Assembly (NCBI RefSeq): GCF_016908495.1
Contig: NZ_JAFBDZ010000004.1
Span: 310,001 to 374,000, forward strand
DNA length: 64,000 nt
DNA from: Rossellomorea pakistanensis
GTDB lineage: Bacteria; Bacillota; Bacilli; Bacillales; Bacillaceae_B
Direction: 5' to 3'
The notes beneath the pieces were generated by a model, which worked only from the letters and a program-made list of their open reading frames with translations, ran no database searches and was not told the origin of the DNA. Shown here in pieces: positions 1 to 8,671 of the stretch; position 1 is the stretch's first letter; each line of letters begins with the position of its first letter. A program made the translations under genes and the position numbers.

Positions 1-259
1 TAATAATAGTCCCTAAAATGACAGGAACCAAAATAATGAGGGTGTTTTTAAAGTATTGGAAAAAGTCAATGATCGAAAATATTTCTATATAGTTGGACCA
101 TTGGATCTCTTCAGGAAAAATTTTTGGTGGAAACTCGAATATTTCCGCCGAAGTCATTAAAGAACTACGAACAAGCCATATAAAGGGAACTAAGCTAATA
201 ATCGCTCCTACTATTAAGATAAAAAACGAAATGGTTCTTTTAACAGTTCCTATAGTCAA
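1..259 (-). CDS. Sugar ABC transporter permease, MalG/UgpE type (5' part only)
   Basis: The start of a second inner-membrane permease of a carbohydrate ABC importer; the rest lies beyond the left edge. The start is a TTG at 259, eight bases after a GGAGG and one base after the stop of the upstream permease, so the two are translationally coupled. The first 86 codons give one hydrophobic segment (about residues 8-30) followed by a periplasm-side stretch with the phrase SNYIEIF, normal for MalG-like N-termini. It would pair with the MalF-type permease upstream to form the heterodimeric channel. The family call is secure; the substrate is inferred from the GH127 neighbour. Confidence 0.85.
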   Translation of the reverse strand, partial: MTIGTVKRTISFFILIVGAIISLVPFIWLVRSSLMTSAEIFEFPPKIFPEEIQWSNYIEIFSIIDFFQYFKNTLIILVPVILGTII

Positions 260-260
260 A

Positions 261-1211
261 TTACTTTCCTCCCCCGTAATGCACCCAGCTTTTCGATGAT
301 TTAAAGATAAATAATGTGAAAATTAAGATAATGATAAACAAAATCCATGAGAGGGCACTTGCATATCCCATGTTATTCTTTTGAAACGCTTCACGGTATA
401 TCAGAAAAACATAAAATAATGTACTATTATTCGGGCCACCTTCTGTCATAACATAGGCTTGGGTAAAGGCTTGAAAGGCTCCAATCAGCCCCATAACCAA
501 ATTAAAGAAGATAACCGGTGATATCGATGGAACCGTGACAAATCTAAACTTGTGCCACCAATTCCCCCCATCAATTTCTACGGCCTCTAATAACTGCTTA
601 GGGACATCTTGCAATCCTGCTAGGAAGATTAATGCTGTTCCACCGCAACTCCAAATGCTTAATAAGATTAATGAAGGAATTACAGTAGACTCATCATAAA
701 TCCACATCAGCTTTGGAAGGCTAAAAAAATCTAATAGGCTATTTAGCAAGCCGAAATCAGGGTTAAATAACCACAGCCATAATATATTAGAGGCAACAGC
801 CGGAACAATGACCGGCAAATAATACATGGTTCTAAAAAAGGATTGACCTTTGACGTTCATGTTCATAAGAATTGCTACTAATAATGCAGCGGCTAGGGTA
901 AATACAGTACTTCCGATTGCAAAGTAAAAGGTAACAAAGAGCGATTTCTTAAAATTTAGATCGTTTTTAAAAATTTCAATGTAGTTTTCAAATCCTATCC
1001 AGTGAATGTCCCCAATAACCCTATAATCGGTAAAACTAAAATACAAGCTCGCAAGCATTGGTCCAATTGTCCAAATAAGTAATCCTAAAATAGCCGGAAG
1101 GGTAAAAAAATACCCCCAAAAGATCTCTTTGCGACGCAATTTATGGATCCCTTTCATTTTAACCGTTACATTCACACTATTATTTTCCAAGGGTATTTTT
1201 TCAGTATTCAT
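261..1211 (-). CDS. Sugar ABC transporter permease, MalF/UgpA type
   Basis: A 316-residue membrane permease of the binding-protein-dependent sugar importers. After a basic N-terminus (residues 20-30) there are six predicted membrane spans. The EAA loop, which contacts the ATPase, is visible as EAVEIDGG followed by FVTVPSISP around residues 212-235. Length is typical of the family. It lies 93 bases downstream of the binding lipoprotein gene and directly before the partner permease. No ATPase is encoded here; in Bacillus such importers commonly share the MsmX/MsmK ATPase, and I infer that. The substrate is probably an arabino-oligosaccharide given the GH127 gene upstream. Confidence 0.9.
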   Translation of the reverse strand: MNTEKIPLENNSVNVTVKMKGIHKLRRKEIFWGYFFTLPAILGLLIWTIGPMLASLYFSFTDYRVIGDIHWIGFENYIEIFKNDLNFKKSLFVTFYFAIGSTVFTLAAALLVAILMNMNVKGQSFFRTMYYLPVIVPAVASNILWLWLFNPDFGLLNSLLDFFSLPKLMWIYDESTVIPSLILLSIWSCGGTALIFLAGLQDVPKQLLEAVEIDGGNWWHKFRFVTVPSISPVIFFNLVMGLIGAFQAFTQAYVMTEGGPNNSTLFYVFLIYREAFQKNNMGYASALSWILFIIILIFTLFIFKSSKSWVHYGGGK

Positions 1212-1304
1212 CCAATCCCTCCACGGTTAATTAACGTCATTCCATAGGGTTTATTACGAAGATTCTCACCTTCGTAATAAACCTTTTCAGCAATATCCAC
1301 TTTC

Positions 1305-2705
1305 TTATTGATATTTATCCCCAAATTTTTTATCTAATTTAGGCATAATAATGTCGTTCACTATTTCTTCTGCAGACTTTTCATTACTCCAAATTTGATC
1401 CAACCCTGGAGTGATAATCTGGCTTGCTTCAGAGCGGTCGCCCCAATAATAGTTAGGGTTTCTCCGTACATTGTTTAATGCCCAATCAATTACAGCTTCT
1501 TCAAATTCCTCCGGGTGAATTTCAGTATCGGTCCATTTCTTTATTAGTTCTGGCTCTTTATACCATTTCTCTTCGTTCGGCATCCATAGACCACCTTGAA
1601 TTAACGGTAAACTATTCACCGGATCCATAATGAATTTAAGGAATTCTTTCGTTTCATCCCAATTTTCCTTCGTATTGTCCGTGTTAAACACAACAATAGG
1701 CGTTCCATAACTTGTTGTTACGGCCTTTTCCATTTTAGGTAGTACACCAATTCCTAAATTTAGATCTTTTTCTTTTTTCGCCTTACCTAGCTCTTGCAAT
1801 GCCCAATGTCCATCAATATTCATGGCAACTCTTTTCGTAAGAAGAGCTGTATCGGTATTCGGGATCGTTGATAAATTAGCAGGAGTCGGCATTACATGAT
1901 GCACATACATTAAATCTTGCATCCTTTGTAACGCTTCAATGGTTTCCGGTTGATCCAGAATAATGTCCTTTCCATCTTCGGATATAATGCCCCCATTGTT
2001 ACTAAAAAGAAATGTCTCAAAGTGGTACGTAAAATTATTAACACCATAGGTTTTGATGTTTTTTGGATCAAATCCTTTGTCATCTGGGTGCTTTCCATTT
2101 CGATCGACTGTAAGCTTTTTGGCAATGTCGACAAATTCATCCCAAGTCCATGCATCTTCTGCTTTTGTTGGTGGGTATGCAATACCTGCTTCATCGAATA
2201 AATCTTTATTGTAATAAATATTCGTTACTTCGTTGGCTACACTCGATCCGGCAATCGGTCCGTCCTCTTCAAACTGAAAAATGGAGTATTTTAGTTTGTC
2301 ACCGATCTCACCTGAATCAAACAGCGGTTTTAAATCTTTAATTGCTCCATTCTTAAGCCATGGCGGTAAGCTTCCTTCCGGGAAATAACCTAAATCCGGA
2401 AGGGTGTTAGAAGAGGCCATTGTCGTCATTTTTTCTATATAACTCCCTTGAATTTGTTGTCCTTTGACATGGATGTTTGGATGGGATTCGTTAAATGCTT
2501 TCAACAATGCTTCAATTGAATCCTTTTCAAGGGGTCCTCCCCAGTAGGCGAACTTTAATTGGACAGCATCTTTATTCCCACTCTCAGAAGTTCCAGTTGC
2601 ACTAGTTCCCCCAAAACAACCGCTTAATAAACCGACGATCAACATGAGTACCAATGAAATAACAATAAAAGGTTTTCCTTTTCTCATTTTCAACACCCTT
2701 TTCAA
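1305..2705 (-). CDS. Extracellular sugar-binding lipoprotein (family 1 solute-binding protein)
   Basis: A 466-residue solute-binding component of the ABC importer. It has a lipoprotein signal peptide with a lipobox ending LLSGC near residue 30 and a serine/glycine-rich linker. The mature part is typical of family 1 binding proteins, with FAYWGGP early and the IYYNKDLFDEAGI motif around residue 165. It is anchored on the outer membrane face and delivers sugar to the two permeases downstream. The 325-base gap to the GH127 gene upstream carries a copy of the putative AraC operator, so this gene probably has its own regulated promoter. The exact ligand cannot be read from sequence. Confidence 0.9.
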   Translation of the reverse strand: MKRVLKMRKGKPFIVISLVLMLIVGLLSGCFGGTSATGTSESGNKDAVQLKFAYWGGPLEKDSIEALLKAFNESHPNIHVKGQQIQGSYIEKMTTMASSNTLPDLGYFPEGSLPPWLKNGAIKDLKPLFDSGEIGDKLKYSIFQFEEDGPIAGSSVANEVTNIYYNKDLFDEAGIAYPPTKAEDAWTWDEFVDIAKKLTVDRNGKHPDDKGFDPKNIKTYGVNNFTYHFETFLFSNNGGIISEDGKDIILDQPETIEALQRMQDLMYVHHVMPTPANLSTIPNTDTALLTKRVAMNIDGHWALQELGKAKKEKDLNLGIGVLPKMEKAVTTSYGTPIVVFNTDNTKENWDETKEFLKFIMDPVNSLPLIQGGLWMPNEEKWYKEPELIKKWTDTEIHPEEFEEAVIDWALNNVRRNPNYYWGDRSEASQIITPGLDQIWSNEKSAEEIVNDIIMPKLDKKFGDKYQ

Positions 2706-3030
2706 AAATTTTTTATCTTTCTTATCGGTTTTATGTCCTACTCAGGGATGTTTAAAAACGTGGTCAGCCTAATGTCTAGGATCGCCCCCTATAAATTTTG
2801 GATGATCTAAAATAAGATGGGTAAAAAGGTGCAAAAATTTAGAGTATGATTTTAATTTATTGCTAATCTGAATACTAGAATCCATTTATAACTGTTTGAA
2901 AGCAGGCAAAAATAAAAGGTGTATTAAATTGACTATTTCAATCATTAAAACCGAGAATATCGCTTGTATATAAAAATAGATAGAAAGGTAGAAATAGAAC
3001 ACGAATAATTTATAAAAAACTCTATTTTAT
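2706..3030. other. Intergenic region upstream of the importer operon
   Basis: It is AT-rich with no coding signal. It presumably holds the promoter of the minus-strand importer operon and contains one copy of the 24-base site described at 2917-2940. No clear terminator for the GH127 gene is visible, so read-through into the importer genes is possible. Confidence 0.5.
2917..2940 (+). promoter_or_regulatory. Putative AraC-family operator, copy 1
   Basis: The sequence AGGTGTATTAAATTGACTAT, continuing as TTCA, matches the copy at 5231-5254 at about 20 of 24 positions in the same orientation. It lies about 212 bases upstream of the binding-protein start codon. The other copy lies about 254 bases upstream of the GH127 start. 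The equal placement before both minus-strand units is what suggests a shared activator site. The link to the AraC-type regulator is inferred. Confidence 0.5.
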
Positions 3031-4977
3031 TTAATTTTCAGCTATCCAGACAATCATTTCACCTGGCTTTCGATTACACCATGAATAATACGGAATAGCC
3101 TTTAACGGGAATGGCTTTGTCTTATGTTCTATAGGTTTATAAAGCTCCTCATTCCATTCCGTTTCGTCAACTTGCTCTGCCTGTGCGGTTATGATATAGA
3201 TCCCTTCTAGTAAATTTTCTTCGAAGGTTCCTTGAAGCTTTGCATCCTGTGGTAATCTAATACTAGATAAATTCGTGCCATTGTCTACTTCTTCTAAGCA
3301 GTACACAACAGGGCCTCTCTGTAATGCGACCTTGCCAGCATTCTCGCGCACCTTGGGATTGGCTCTAATTCTTTCGATCGGCATCGGAAGGAAAAGTTCA
3401 ATTTCATCTCCTTTTTCCCACATGCGTGTTAGATACGCATACCCATTCTTTAGGCAAGATGGTATTTCTACGATATTTCCGTTAACTTTCAATATTGCAC
3501 CTTCGCACCAACCTGGTATCCGGACGGCCATTGTAAATTCGGATGACGTTTCTGGTGTAAGCGTTAGCTTCACATGCTCATCCCAAGGGTATTTGGTTTC
3601 TTGCACGATTTGTACCTTCTGTCCACCGATATCCAGTTCAGATTCATTCCCCATATACAAATGAACAAATACTTCATTACGATCAGTAGAATAGATATAG
3701 TGTCCGATGGAAGAAATTAATCTAGCCAGATTTGGAGGACAGCATGCACAGCTGTACCATTTTTGTCTGATTGGTTTTACATGCTCTTTATCTTTGCGCT
3801 TTTCACTTGCTTTTGGCCATACTTCTAACGGATTGACATAAAAGAACTTCTTCCCATCTAAATCCATTCCGCTAATGGTCCCATTATAGAGGGCCCGCTC
3901 CATAACATCTGCATATTTCCTATTTTTTTCTATGCCCAGCATACGTTTTGCCCAAAAAACTAACCCGATAGATGCACAAGTTTCGGTATAGCAGGTAGCA
4001 TTTGGAAGATCATAATCAAAAGAAAATGCTTCACCGAAGTCTTGTGATCCTACTCCTCCAGTAATATACATTTGACGTTGAGTCACATTTTCCCACAACG
4101 TTTCACATGCTTCTTTTAAAGATTCGTCACCTGTTTCTCTCGCTAAGTCTGCCATAGCCGTATACATATACATTGCCCTAACCGCATGTCCAATCGCTTC
4201 TTTTTGTTCACGAACGGGTAAATGTGCTTGATGGTAACTATAATCACCATACTCATCATTCCACCAGAACTTTTTGTCATCATTCCTAGCTTCCTTTTCA
4301 TAGTCGAAGAAATGAGGCTTCTGGCCACGCTCATCAATAAAATACTTACTAAGTTTCAAATATCGTTTAAGTCCTGTTTCTTGATATAATTTTACTAATG
4401 CTAACTCTATTTCTTGATGCCCATCATACCCTGGGATTTTATTCTCCTCTTTACCGAAAACCGCATTGATATGATCAGCAAAGCGGCACATAATATCTAA
4501 TAGTTTTCTTTTTCCTGTCACCTGATAGTAGGCAACAGCTGCTTCAATCATGTGTCCTGCACAGTACATTTCATGACGATCCCTAAGGTTACTCCACTTT
4601 CCTTCCGGTTCCTTTACCGTAAAATAAGTATTCAAATAGCCATTTTTTTGTTGTGCTCTTTCTATTAATTCAATCACTTGATCGGCGGTTTTCTCCAACT
4701 CTGGATTTGGATCACTTTCTAAACTATAGGCTACCGCTTCCAGCCATTTAGCTACATCACTATCCTGGAATACAAATCCAAAAAATTCACCACTAGTTTC
4801 GCCTGCGGCAATTCTAAAGTTCTGAATAGCATGGCTTGCAGGGGCATCTGGAATACGGTCATTTATAGCTTCCCATTGATATGGAATGACTTCATCACGT
4901 ATGACATCCATACGTCTTCTCCAAAAATCATCTGTCACTTTCACATTTTCAATCTTTTTAATTTCAGTCTCTTTCAT
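3031..4977 (-). CDS. GH127 family beta-L-arabinofuranosidase-like enzyme (DUF1680)
   Basis: A cytoplasmic glycoside hydrolase of 648 residues; family GH127 releases L-arabinofuranose from beta-linked arabinosides. The zinc site of the family is visible: a Glu and Cys in YTETCAS (about residue 331-334) and the Cys pair in YSCACCPPN (about 410-413). There is no signal peptide, so it acts on imported oligosaccharide. I chose the ATG at 4977 because an AGGAGAGG site lies six bases before it; an upstream GTG at 5022 has no such site. It lies upstream of, and in line with, the ABC importer, and is divergent from the AraC regulator. The family call is firm, but GH127 members vary in linkage. Confidence 0.88.
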   Translation of the reverse strand: MKETEIKKIENVKVTDDFWRRRMDVIRDEVIPYQWEAINDRIPDAPASHAIQNFRIAAGETSGEFFGFVFQDSDVAKWLEAVAYSLESDPNPELEKTADQVIELIERAQQKNGYLNTYFTVKEPEGKWSNLRDRHEMYCAGHMIEAAVAYYQVTGKRKLLDIMCRFADHINAVFGKEENKIPGYDGHQEIELALVKLYQETGLKRYLKLSKYFIDERGQKPHFFDYEKEARNDDKKFWWNDEYGDYSYHQAHLPVREQKEAIGHAVRAMYMYTAMADLARETGDESLKEACETLWENVTQRQMYITGGVGSQDFGEAFSFDYDLPNATCYTETCASIGLVFWAKRMLGIEKNRKYADVMERALYNGTISGMDLDGKKFFYVNPLEVWPKASEKRKDKEHVKPIRQKWYSCACCPPNLARLISSIGHYIYSTDRNEVFVHLYMGNESELDIGGQKVQIVQETKYPWDEHVKLTLTPETSSEFTMAVRIPGWCEGAILKVNGNIVEIPSCLKNGYAYLTRMWEKGDEIELFLPMPIERIRANPKVRENAGKVALQRGPVVYCLEEVDNGTNLSSIRLPQDAKLQGTFEENLLEGIYIITAQAEQVDETEWNEELYKPIEHKTKPFPLKAIPYYSWCNRKPGEMIVWIAEN

Positions 4978-5230
4978 AAAAACCTCTCCTCTCAAACCTT
5001 CCAATTTTCTTAAGTTTTCCACTCCATGAACACGCTTTTTGTTTTTATTTTTATGTGCACCACCTCCTACTGATGGTTAATGCGGTGATCATACTATTCT
5101 GATAAAATAGAATAAAGTTTTCTATTTTACAGACTAAATGATCTAAATCTACTTAAATTTTTTAAATAGTTTGATTAGTCTAAATATAGCATTCAGGTTC
5201 ATATCTTGTCAGTGGTCCAACTTAAACATT

Positions 5231-5254
5231 AGGTGTACTAAACTGACTATTTTT
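5231..5254 (+). promoter_or_regulatory. Putative AraC-family operator, copy 2
   Basis: The sequence begins AGGTGTACTAAACTGACTAT and nearly repeats 2917-2940. It sits in the 333-base divergent region (4978-5310) between the GH127 gene and the AraC-type regulator gene, about 57 bases before the regulator start. It could therefore serve autoregulation as well as GH127 activation. The rest of this gap is AT-rich without coding signal. Confidence 0.5.
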
Positions 5255-5310
5255 AAAAACAGAAAAGATGAGGGATAAAACCCATCCTACCTTTAAAGGA
5301 TGAAACGATC

Positions 5311-6207
5311 ATGAAACAATTTCTAAAAACAAATGTGAACACACCAATTGAATATATTTCTAGTGGACTATTTGTATCGAGCGAACCTTGGACCCATACA
5401 AAACGTAACATTAGTAGTTACGAAGTGATCATTGGTGTCAAGAAAACCCTTTACATCATGCAGGAGGATGTTCGGTATGAAGTGAAACCAGGGGACATTC
5501 TATTGTTATTACCTAATCACACCCATCAAGGTTATAAGGTGTGTGACCCAGGCGTTTCATTTTATTGGTGTCATTTTTACTGTTCAAACTATTTTGCCAT
5601 GATTGATGATAATACTATGGAGGAAGAGGTATTATCATTTCGTTCTAATCCTGATTATCAAAGATCCAATCCACATATTTTTATACCCATCTATTCTGTT
5701 CCTTCAAGTATCGAAAGAATAAATATCCTATTTAATCAACTACTCGATGTTGCGAACGCAAATTACTATAATAATAGAAGTGTTGATTATTTCGTTACTT
5801 CCTTGCTAATTGAAATATCTGAACAAGCGCTTACCAATTTCCAAACGACAAAAGAAAAAACAAAAGCTGATAAAAACCTTGTAAAAATAGTTGAATGGAT
5901 TCGTATCCATGCCATGGATACTTTATCGGTTACGTCTATTGCTGAAAGGTTCAATTATAATCAAGATTATTTATCCCGTGTTTTCAAGCAGAAGCATGGT
6001 ATAAATATCCAAGTATATATTCATATTCTTAAACTATCTAAAGCGAAAGAATTGTTAACGACTACAAGTCTGGGCATTAAAGAAATTGCCCATTTAATTG
6101 GTATTTCTGATGAGAAATACTTTATGAAGCTATTTAAAAAATATGAAAAGGTGACCCCTACTGAATTTCGCAAAGCTTATTACCGGACACATTTAAATAA
6201 TCAATAA
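5311..6207 (+). CDS. AraC-family transcriptional regulator
   Basis: A 298-residue regulator. The N-terminal half is a cupin-like AraC ligand domain (GDILLLLPNHTHQGY around residues 68-82). The C-terminal about 100 residues form the double helix-turn-helix domain: SVTSIAERFNYNQDYLSRVFKQ, then IKEIAHLIGISDEKYFMKLFKK with the closing PTEFRKAYY. It most likely senses a sugar and controls the divergent GH127 gene and the importer. The two 24-base direct repeats at 2917 and 5231 are candidate operators. The ATG at 5311 follows AAAGGATG. The specific inducer is unknown. Confidence 0.9.
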   Translation: MKQFLKTNVNTPIEYISSGLFVSSEPWTHTKRNISSYEVIIGVKKTLYIMQEDVRYEVKPGDILLLLPNHTHQGYKVCDPGVSFYWCHFYCSNYFAMIDDNTMEEEVLSFRSNPDYQRSNPHIFIPIYSVPSSIERINILFNQLLDVANANYYNNRSVDYFVTSLLIEISEQALTNFQTTKEKTKADKNLVKIVEWIRIHAMDTLSVTSIAERFNYNQDYLSRVFKQKHGINIQVYIHILKLSKAKELLTTTSLGIKEIAHLIGISDEKYFMKLFKKYEKVTPTEFRKAYYRTHLNNQ

Positions 6208-6221
6208 ACCTATAGACATGA

Positions 6222-6250
6222 CTAAAAAAAGAGGGGTACATTGCCCCTCT
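6222..6250 (-). terminator. Rho-independent terminator of the peptidase operon
   Basis: On the minus strand AGAGGGG and CCCCTCT form a 7-bp stem with a 7-base loop, followed by seven U residues. It lies just after the stop of the minus-strand M24 peptidase gene at 6273 and converges with the AraC gene. On the plus strand there is no U tract. Confidence 0.8.
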
Positions 6251-6272
6251 CCAGACTAAATCAAATTTCCGG

Positions 6273-7340
6273 CTACAAAATGATGAGTTCCTTTGGTGAT
6301 TTCGTCATTATACTATTTCCATAGTCTGTTATTAAAAGATCATCTTCAATTCTTACACCGCCTAAATTTGGAATATATATACCTGGCTCAACCGTAATGA
6401 CCATCCCAGGTTTTAGAATGATGTCGCATTTCGTAGACATGAATGGTTCCTCATGAATATCTAACCCAATTCCATGTCCTGATCCATGTCCATATTGTTC
6501 CCCGAAGCCTTTCTTTGTGATAAAGTCCCTAGTGAATGCGTCAGCCTTTTTACCAGTTATTCCTGGTTTTATTTCTGCAAGGGCATTCGATAGTGCTTCA
6601 AATACAATCGTATATATTTCTTTTAACTCATCTTCCGGCTCACCTACTGCAACAGTTCTTGTTATATCGGAGCGATAACCCTGATAATAAGCACCAAAAT
6701 CAAGGGTTACCATGTCCCCTTTTTCAATTAACTTTGTACTTGCCACCCCATGAGGCAGGGCAGATCGTTGACCAGAAGCTACGATTATGTCAAATGCAGA
6801 TGAGGCAGCCCCTTGTTTTCTCATATAGAATTCTAATTCGTTTGCGACATCTATTTCTGTTATCCCTGGACGTATGTAATCTACTATATGAGTAAAGGCA
6901 GAATCTGCTATTTCCGCAGCCGTGTTTATTTTTTGAATTTCTTCCTGTGTCTTTATCATCCGAAGCTTTTCTATAACTCCTGAGAGAGGAATCATTTCTC
7001 CACTTACTTTCTCTTTATACTTGGAATATAAATGATAGCTTACATTTTCTTCTTCAAAGCCCAGATTGGAAACGCCTAATCGCTCTGCTATATTGGCAAC
7101 TTCTTCATAAATGGTTGCCTTTCCACTTAATTGGATGACCGTAACGTTCTTTACTTGTGATGCGGCTTGTTCTACATAACGAAAATCTACAAATAAGTAA
7201 GCTTCTTCTTTTGTGATGACGACAATTCCAGCACTCCCAGTAAACCCTGTAAGGTATCGTCGATTCTGAGCATTCGTGATTAATATCCCGTCTACCCCAA
7301 ACTGAGCAAACTGTTCTCTCAATTTTGTTAATTTTTTCAT
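6273..7340 (-). CDS. M24 family Xaa-Pro peptidase
   Basis: A 355-residue metallopeptidase of the prolidase/aminopeptidase P family, which cleaves peptides next to proline. It has an N-terminal creatinase-like domain (residues 1-125). The catalytic pita-bread domain shows all five metal ligands: Asp in TLDFG, Asp in SDITRT, His in GHGIGLDIHEEP, Glu in TVEPGIY and Glu in RIEDD. The ATG at 7340 has GGAGG eight bases upstream; an ATG at 7355 lies before this site and is less likely. It is second in a two-gene operon with another M24 peptidase, next to hydroxyproline genes. This fits release of proline or hydroxyproline from imported peptides, which is an inference. Confidence 0.92.
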   Translation of the reverse strand: MKKLTKLREQFAQFGVDGILITNAQNRRYLTGFTGSAGIVVITKEEAYLFVDFRYVEQAASQVKNVTVIQLSGKATIYEEVANIAERLGVSNLGFEEENVSYHLYSKYKEKVSGEMIPLSGVIEKLRMIKTQEEIQKINTAAEIADSAFTHIVDYIRPGITEIDVANELEFYMRKQGAASSAFDIIVASGQRSALPHGVASTKLIEKGDMVTLDFGAYYQGYRSDITRTVAVGEPEDELKEIYTIVFEALSNALAEIKPGITGKKADAFTRDFITKKGFGEQYGHGSGHGIGLDIHEEPFMSTKCDIILKPGMVITVEPGIYIPNLGGVRIEDDLLITDYGNSIMTKSPKELIIL

Positions 7341-7428
7341 GTTTCTTCCCTCCATAATTACTTTTCTATTAAGAAATAGGCTCTTTTAGCACCAAATCTA
7401 TTTCTTTTTTAGTACTTTCATAGACTCA

Positions 7429-8538
7429 TCAATACCCGATCTTAATCAACTCCGTTGGAAAGGTTGTTAATACTTTTGCTTTTCCATCTTCCTCAATATA
7501 TACATTTTCTTCCATCCGTACCCCGCCGTATCCTGGGATATAAATACCTGGTTCAATGGTAAACAAAAACCCTGGCTCTAACGTCAACTTATTCTTTTCA
7601 TGGATGGACGGTTCTTCATGTACTTCCATACCCAACCCATGGCCAACGCGGTTATTAAAGTACTGACCATAACCGTTCATTTGAATCACATTACGGGCAG
7701 CAATGTCCACACTCCCAGCAGAGACTCCAGCTTTGGCTGCAAGAATTCCTTCCTTTGTTGCTTCCCTGACAATGTCATAAATCCGCCTCTGCTCTGCTGT
7801 TTCTTCTCCCATTACGAATGTGCGTGTGATGTCGGAACAGTACCCATCCACAATGACGCCCATATCAACTAATAAGAAATCACCATGATTCAGTTTCTTT
7901 CTGTTAGGGCTCCCATGTGGCAATGATGATTTTTCCCCTGATAAGACTGTGGTTGAAAACGAGGGCCCATCTGCACCAAATTTCCTCATTAAATACTCGA
8001 ATTCCGCTACTAAATCGAGTTCGGTCATGCCATCTTTTATCCTTGTTATTCCTTCTTTCAAAACTTTTTCAATAACCTGAACAGCGTGTTGAACCTTCCT
8101 GCACTCCTCGGAAGATTTCCTCATTCGCTGGGAGGAAATAAATTCACCTATATTTTGATAGCTGAAATTAGAAAACAAGGAATGGAGTTGTTCTTGTTGA
8201 AATAAACTAGTATTCTTTGTTTCTAATCCAATCGATTGAAGGTCTTCACCGATTGTGTCTTTTAGCACTTTATAAGGATTTAATTCATCTGAGACGGGAA
8301 CGATTTCTTTAACATAGGAAGTTTCTTCTGCAGCCTCTTGATCAAGAGCAGGAACAAATAAATAATTTTTTTGATTGCGTAGATCAATGACCAATGCCAT
8401 AAACCGTTCATAAGGTTCTGAATGAAAACCCGTATAATAAAAAACATTTTTAGGCGAATTGACGATTGCCACATCGACTTGTTGATTTTCCAAATACTGT
8501 ATGAATTTATTCAATCTTTTTTGATATTGCTCACTCAT
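7429..8538 (-). CDS. M24 family Xaa-Pro dipeptidase
   Basis: A 369-residue prolidase-family metallopeptidase, paralogous to its downstream neighbour. The five metal ligands are visible: VDMG, SDITRT, GHGLGMEVHEEP, TIEPGIYIPGYGG and RMEENV. A creatinase-type N-terminal domain occupies residues 1-140. The ATG follows AGGGGTG by seven bases. The two peptidase genes are 88 bases apart (start of the downstream one at 7340) and probably co-transcribed, ending at the terminator at 6222-6250. Two different prolidases beside an amino-acid symporter and hydroxyproline catabolic genes suggest a collagen-peptide diet. Exact dipeptide preference cannot be read. Confidence 0.92.
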   Translation of the reverse strand: MSEQYQKRLNKFIQYLENQQVDVAIVNSPKNVFYYTGFHSEPYERFMALVIDLRNQKNYLFVPALDQEAAEETSYVKEIVPVSDELNPYKVLKDTIGEDLQSIGLETKNTSLFQQEQLHSLFSNFSYQNIGEFISSQRMRKSSEECRKVQHAVQVIEKVLKEGITRIKDGMTELDLVAEFEYLMRKFGADGPSFSTTVLSGEKSSLPHGSPNRKKLNHGDFLLVDMGVIVDGYCSDITRTFVMGEETAEQRRIYDIVREATKEGILAAKAGVSAGSVDIAARNVIQMNGYGQYFNNRVGHGLGMEVHEEPSIHEKNKLTLEPGFLFTIEPGIYIPGYGGVRMEENVYIEEDGKAKVLTTFPTELIKIGY

Positions 8539-8618
8539 TAAAAAACACCCCTAATCGTTTTCCACTAAATGTATTCTACTATTCACACCGTAAAAAAGAG
8601 ACAAGAAATAATGATAAA

Positions 8619-8650
8619 CCGGACAGCTTCTAAATTTAAGCTGTCCGATT
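8619..8650 (-). terminator. Hairpin after the AGCS symporter gene
   Basis: CGGACAGCTT and AAGCTGTCCG form a 10-bp stem with an 8-base loop, just downstream of the symporter stop on the minus strand. The U tract is interrupted (GGUUUAUCAUU), so it is a plausible but imperfect terminator. Confidence 0.6.
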
Positions 8651-8671
8651 TTAAAATAGTGATATTCCACC

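Noticed and set aside
3275..3664. A 129-codon plus-strand frame inside the GH127 gene
   Set aside because: It is antisense to a well-supported enzyme and has no RBS or known motif.
5019..5075. Leader peptide before the GH127 gene (AGGAGGTGGTG followed by a 17-codon frame)
   Set aside because: The GTG codons overlap or nearly touch the site, leaving no usable spacing, and no attenuator-like stem follows.
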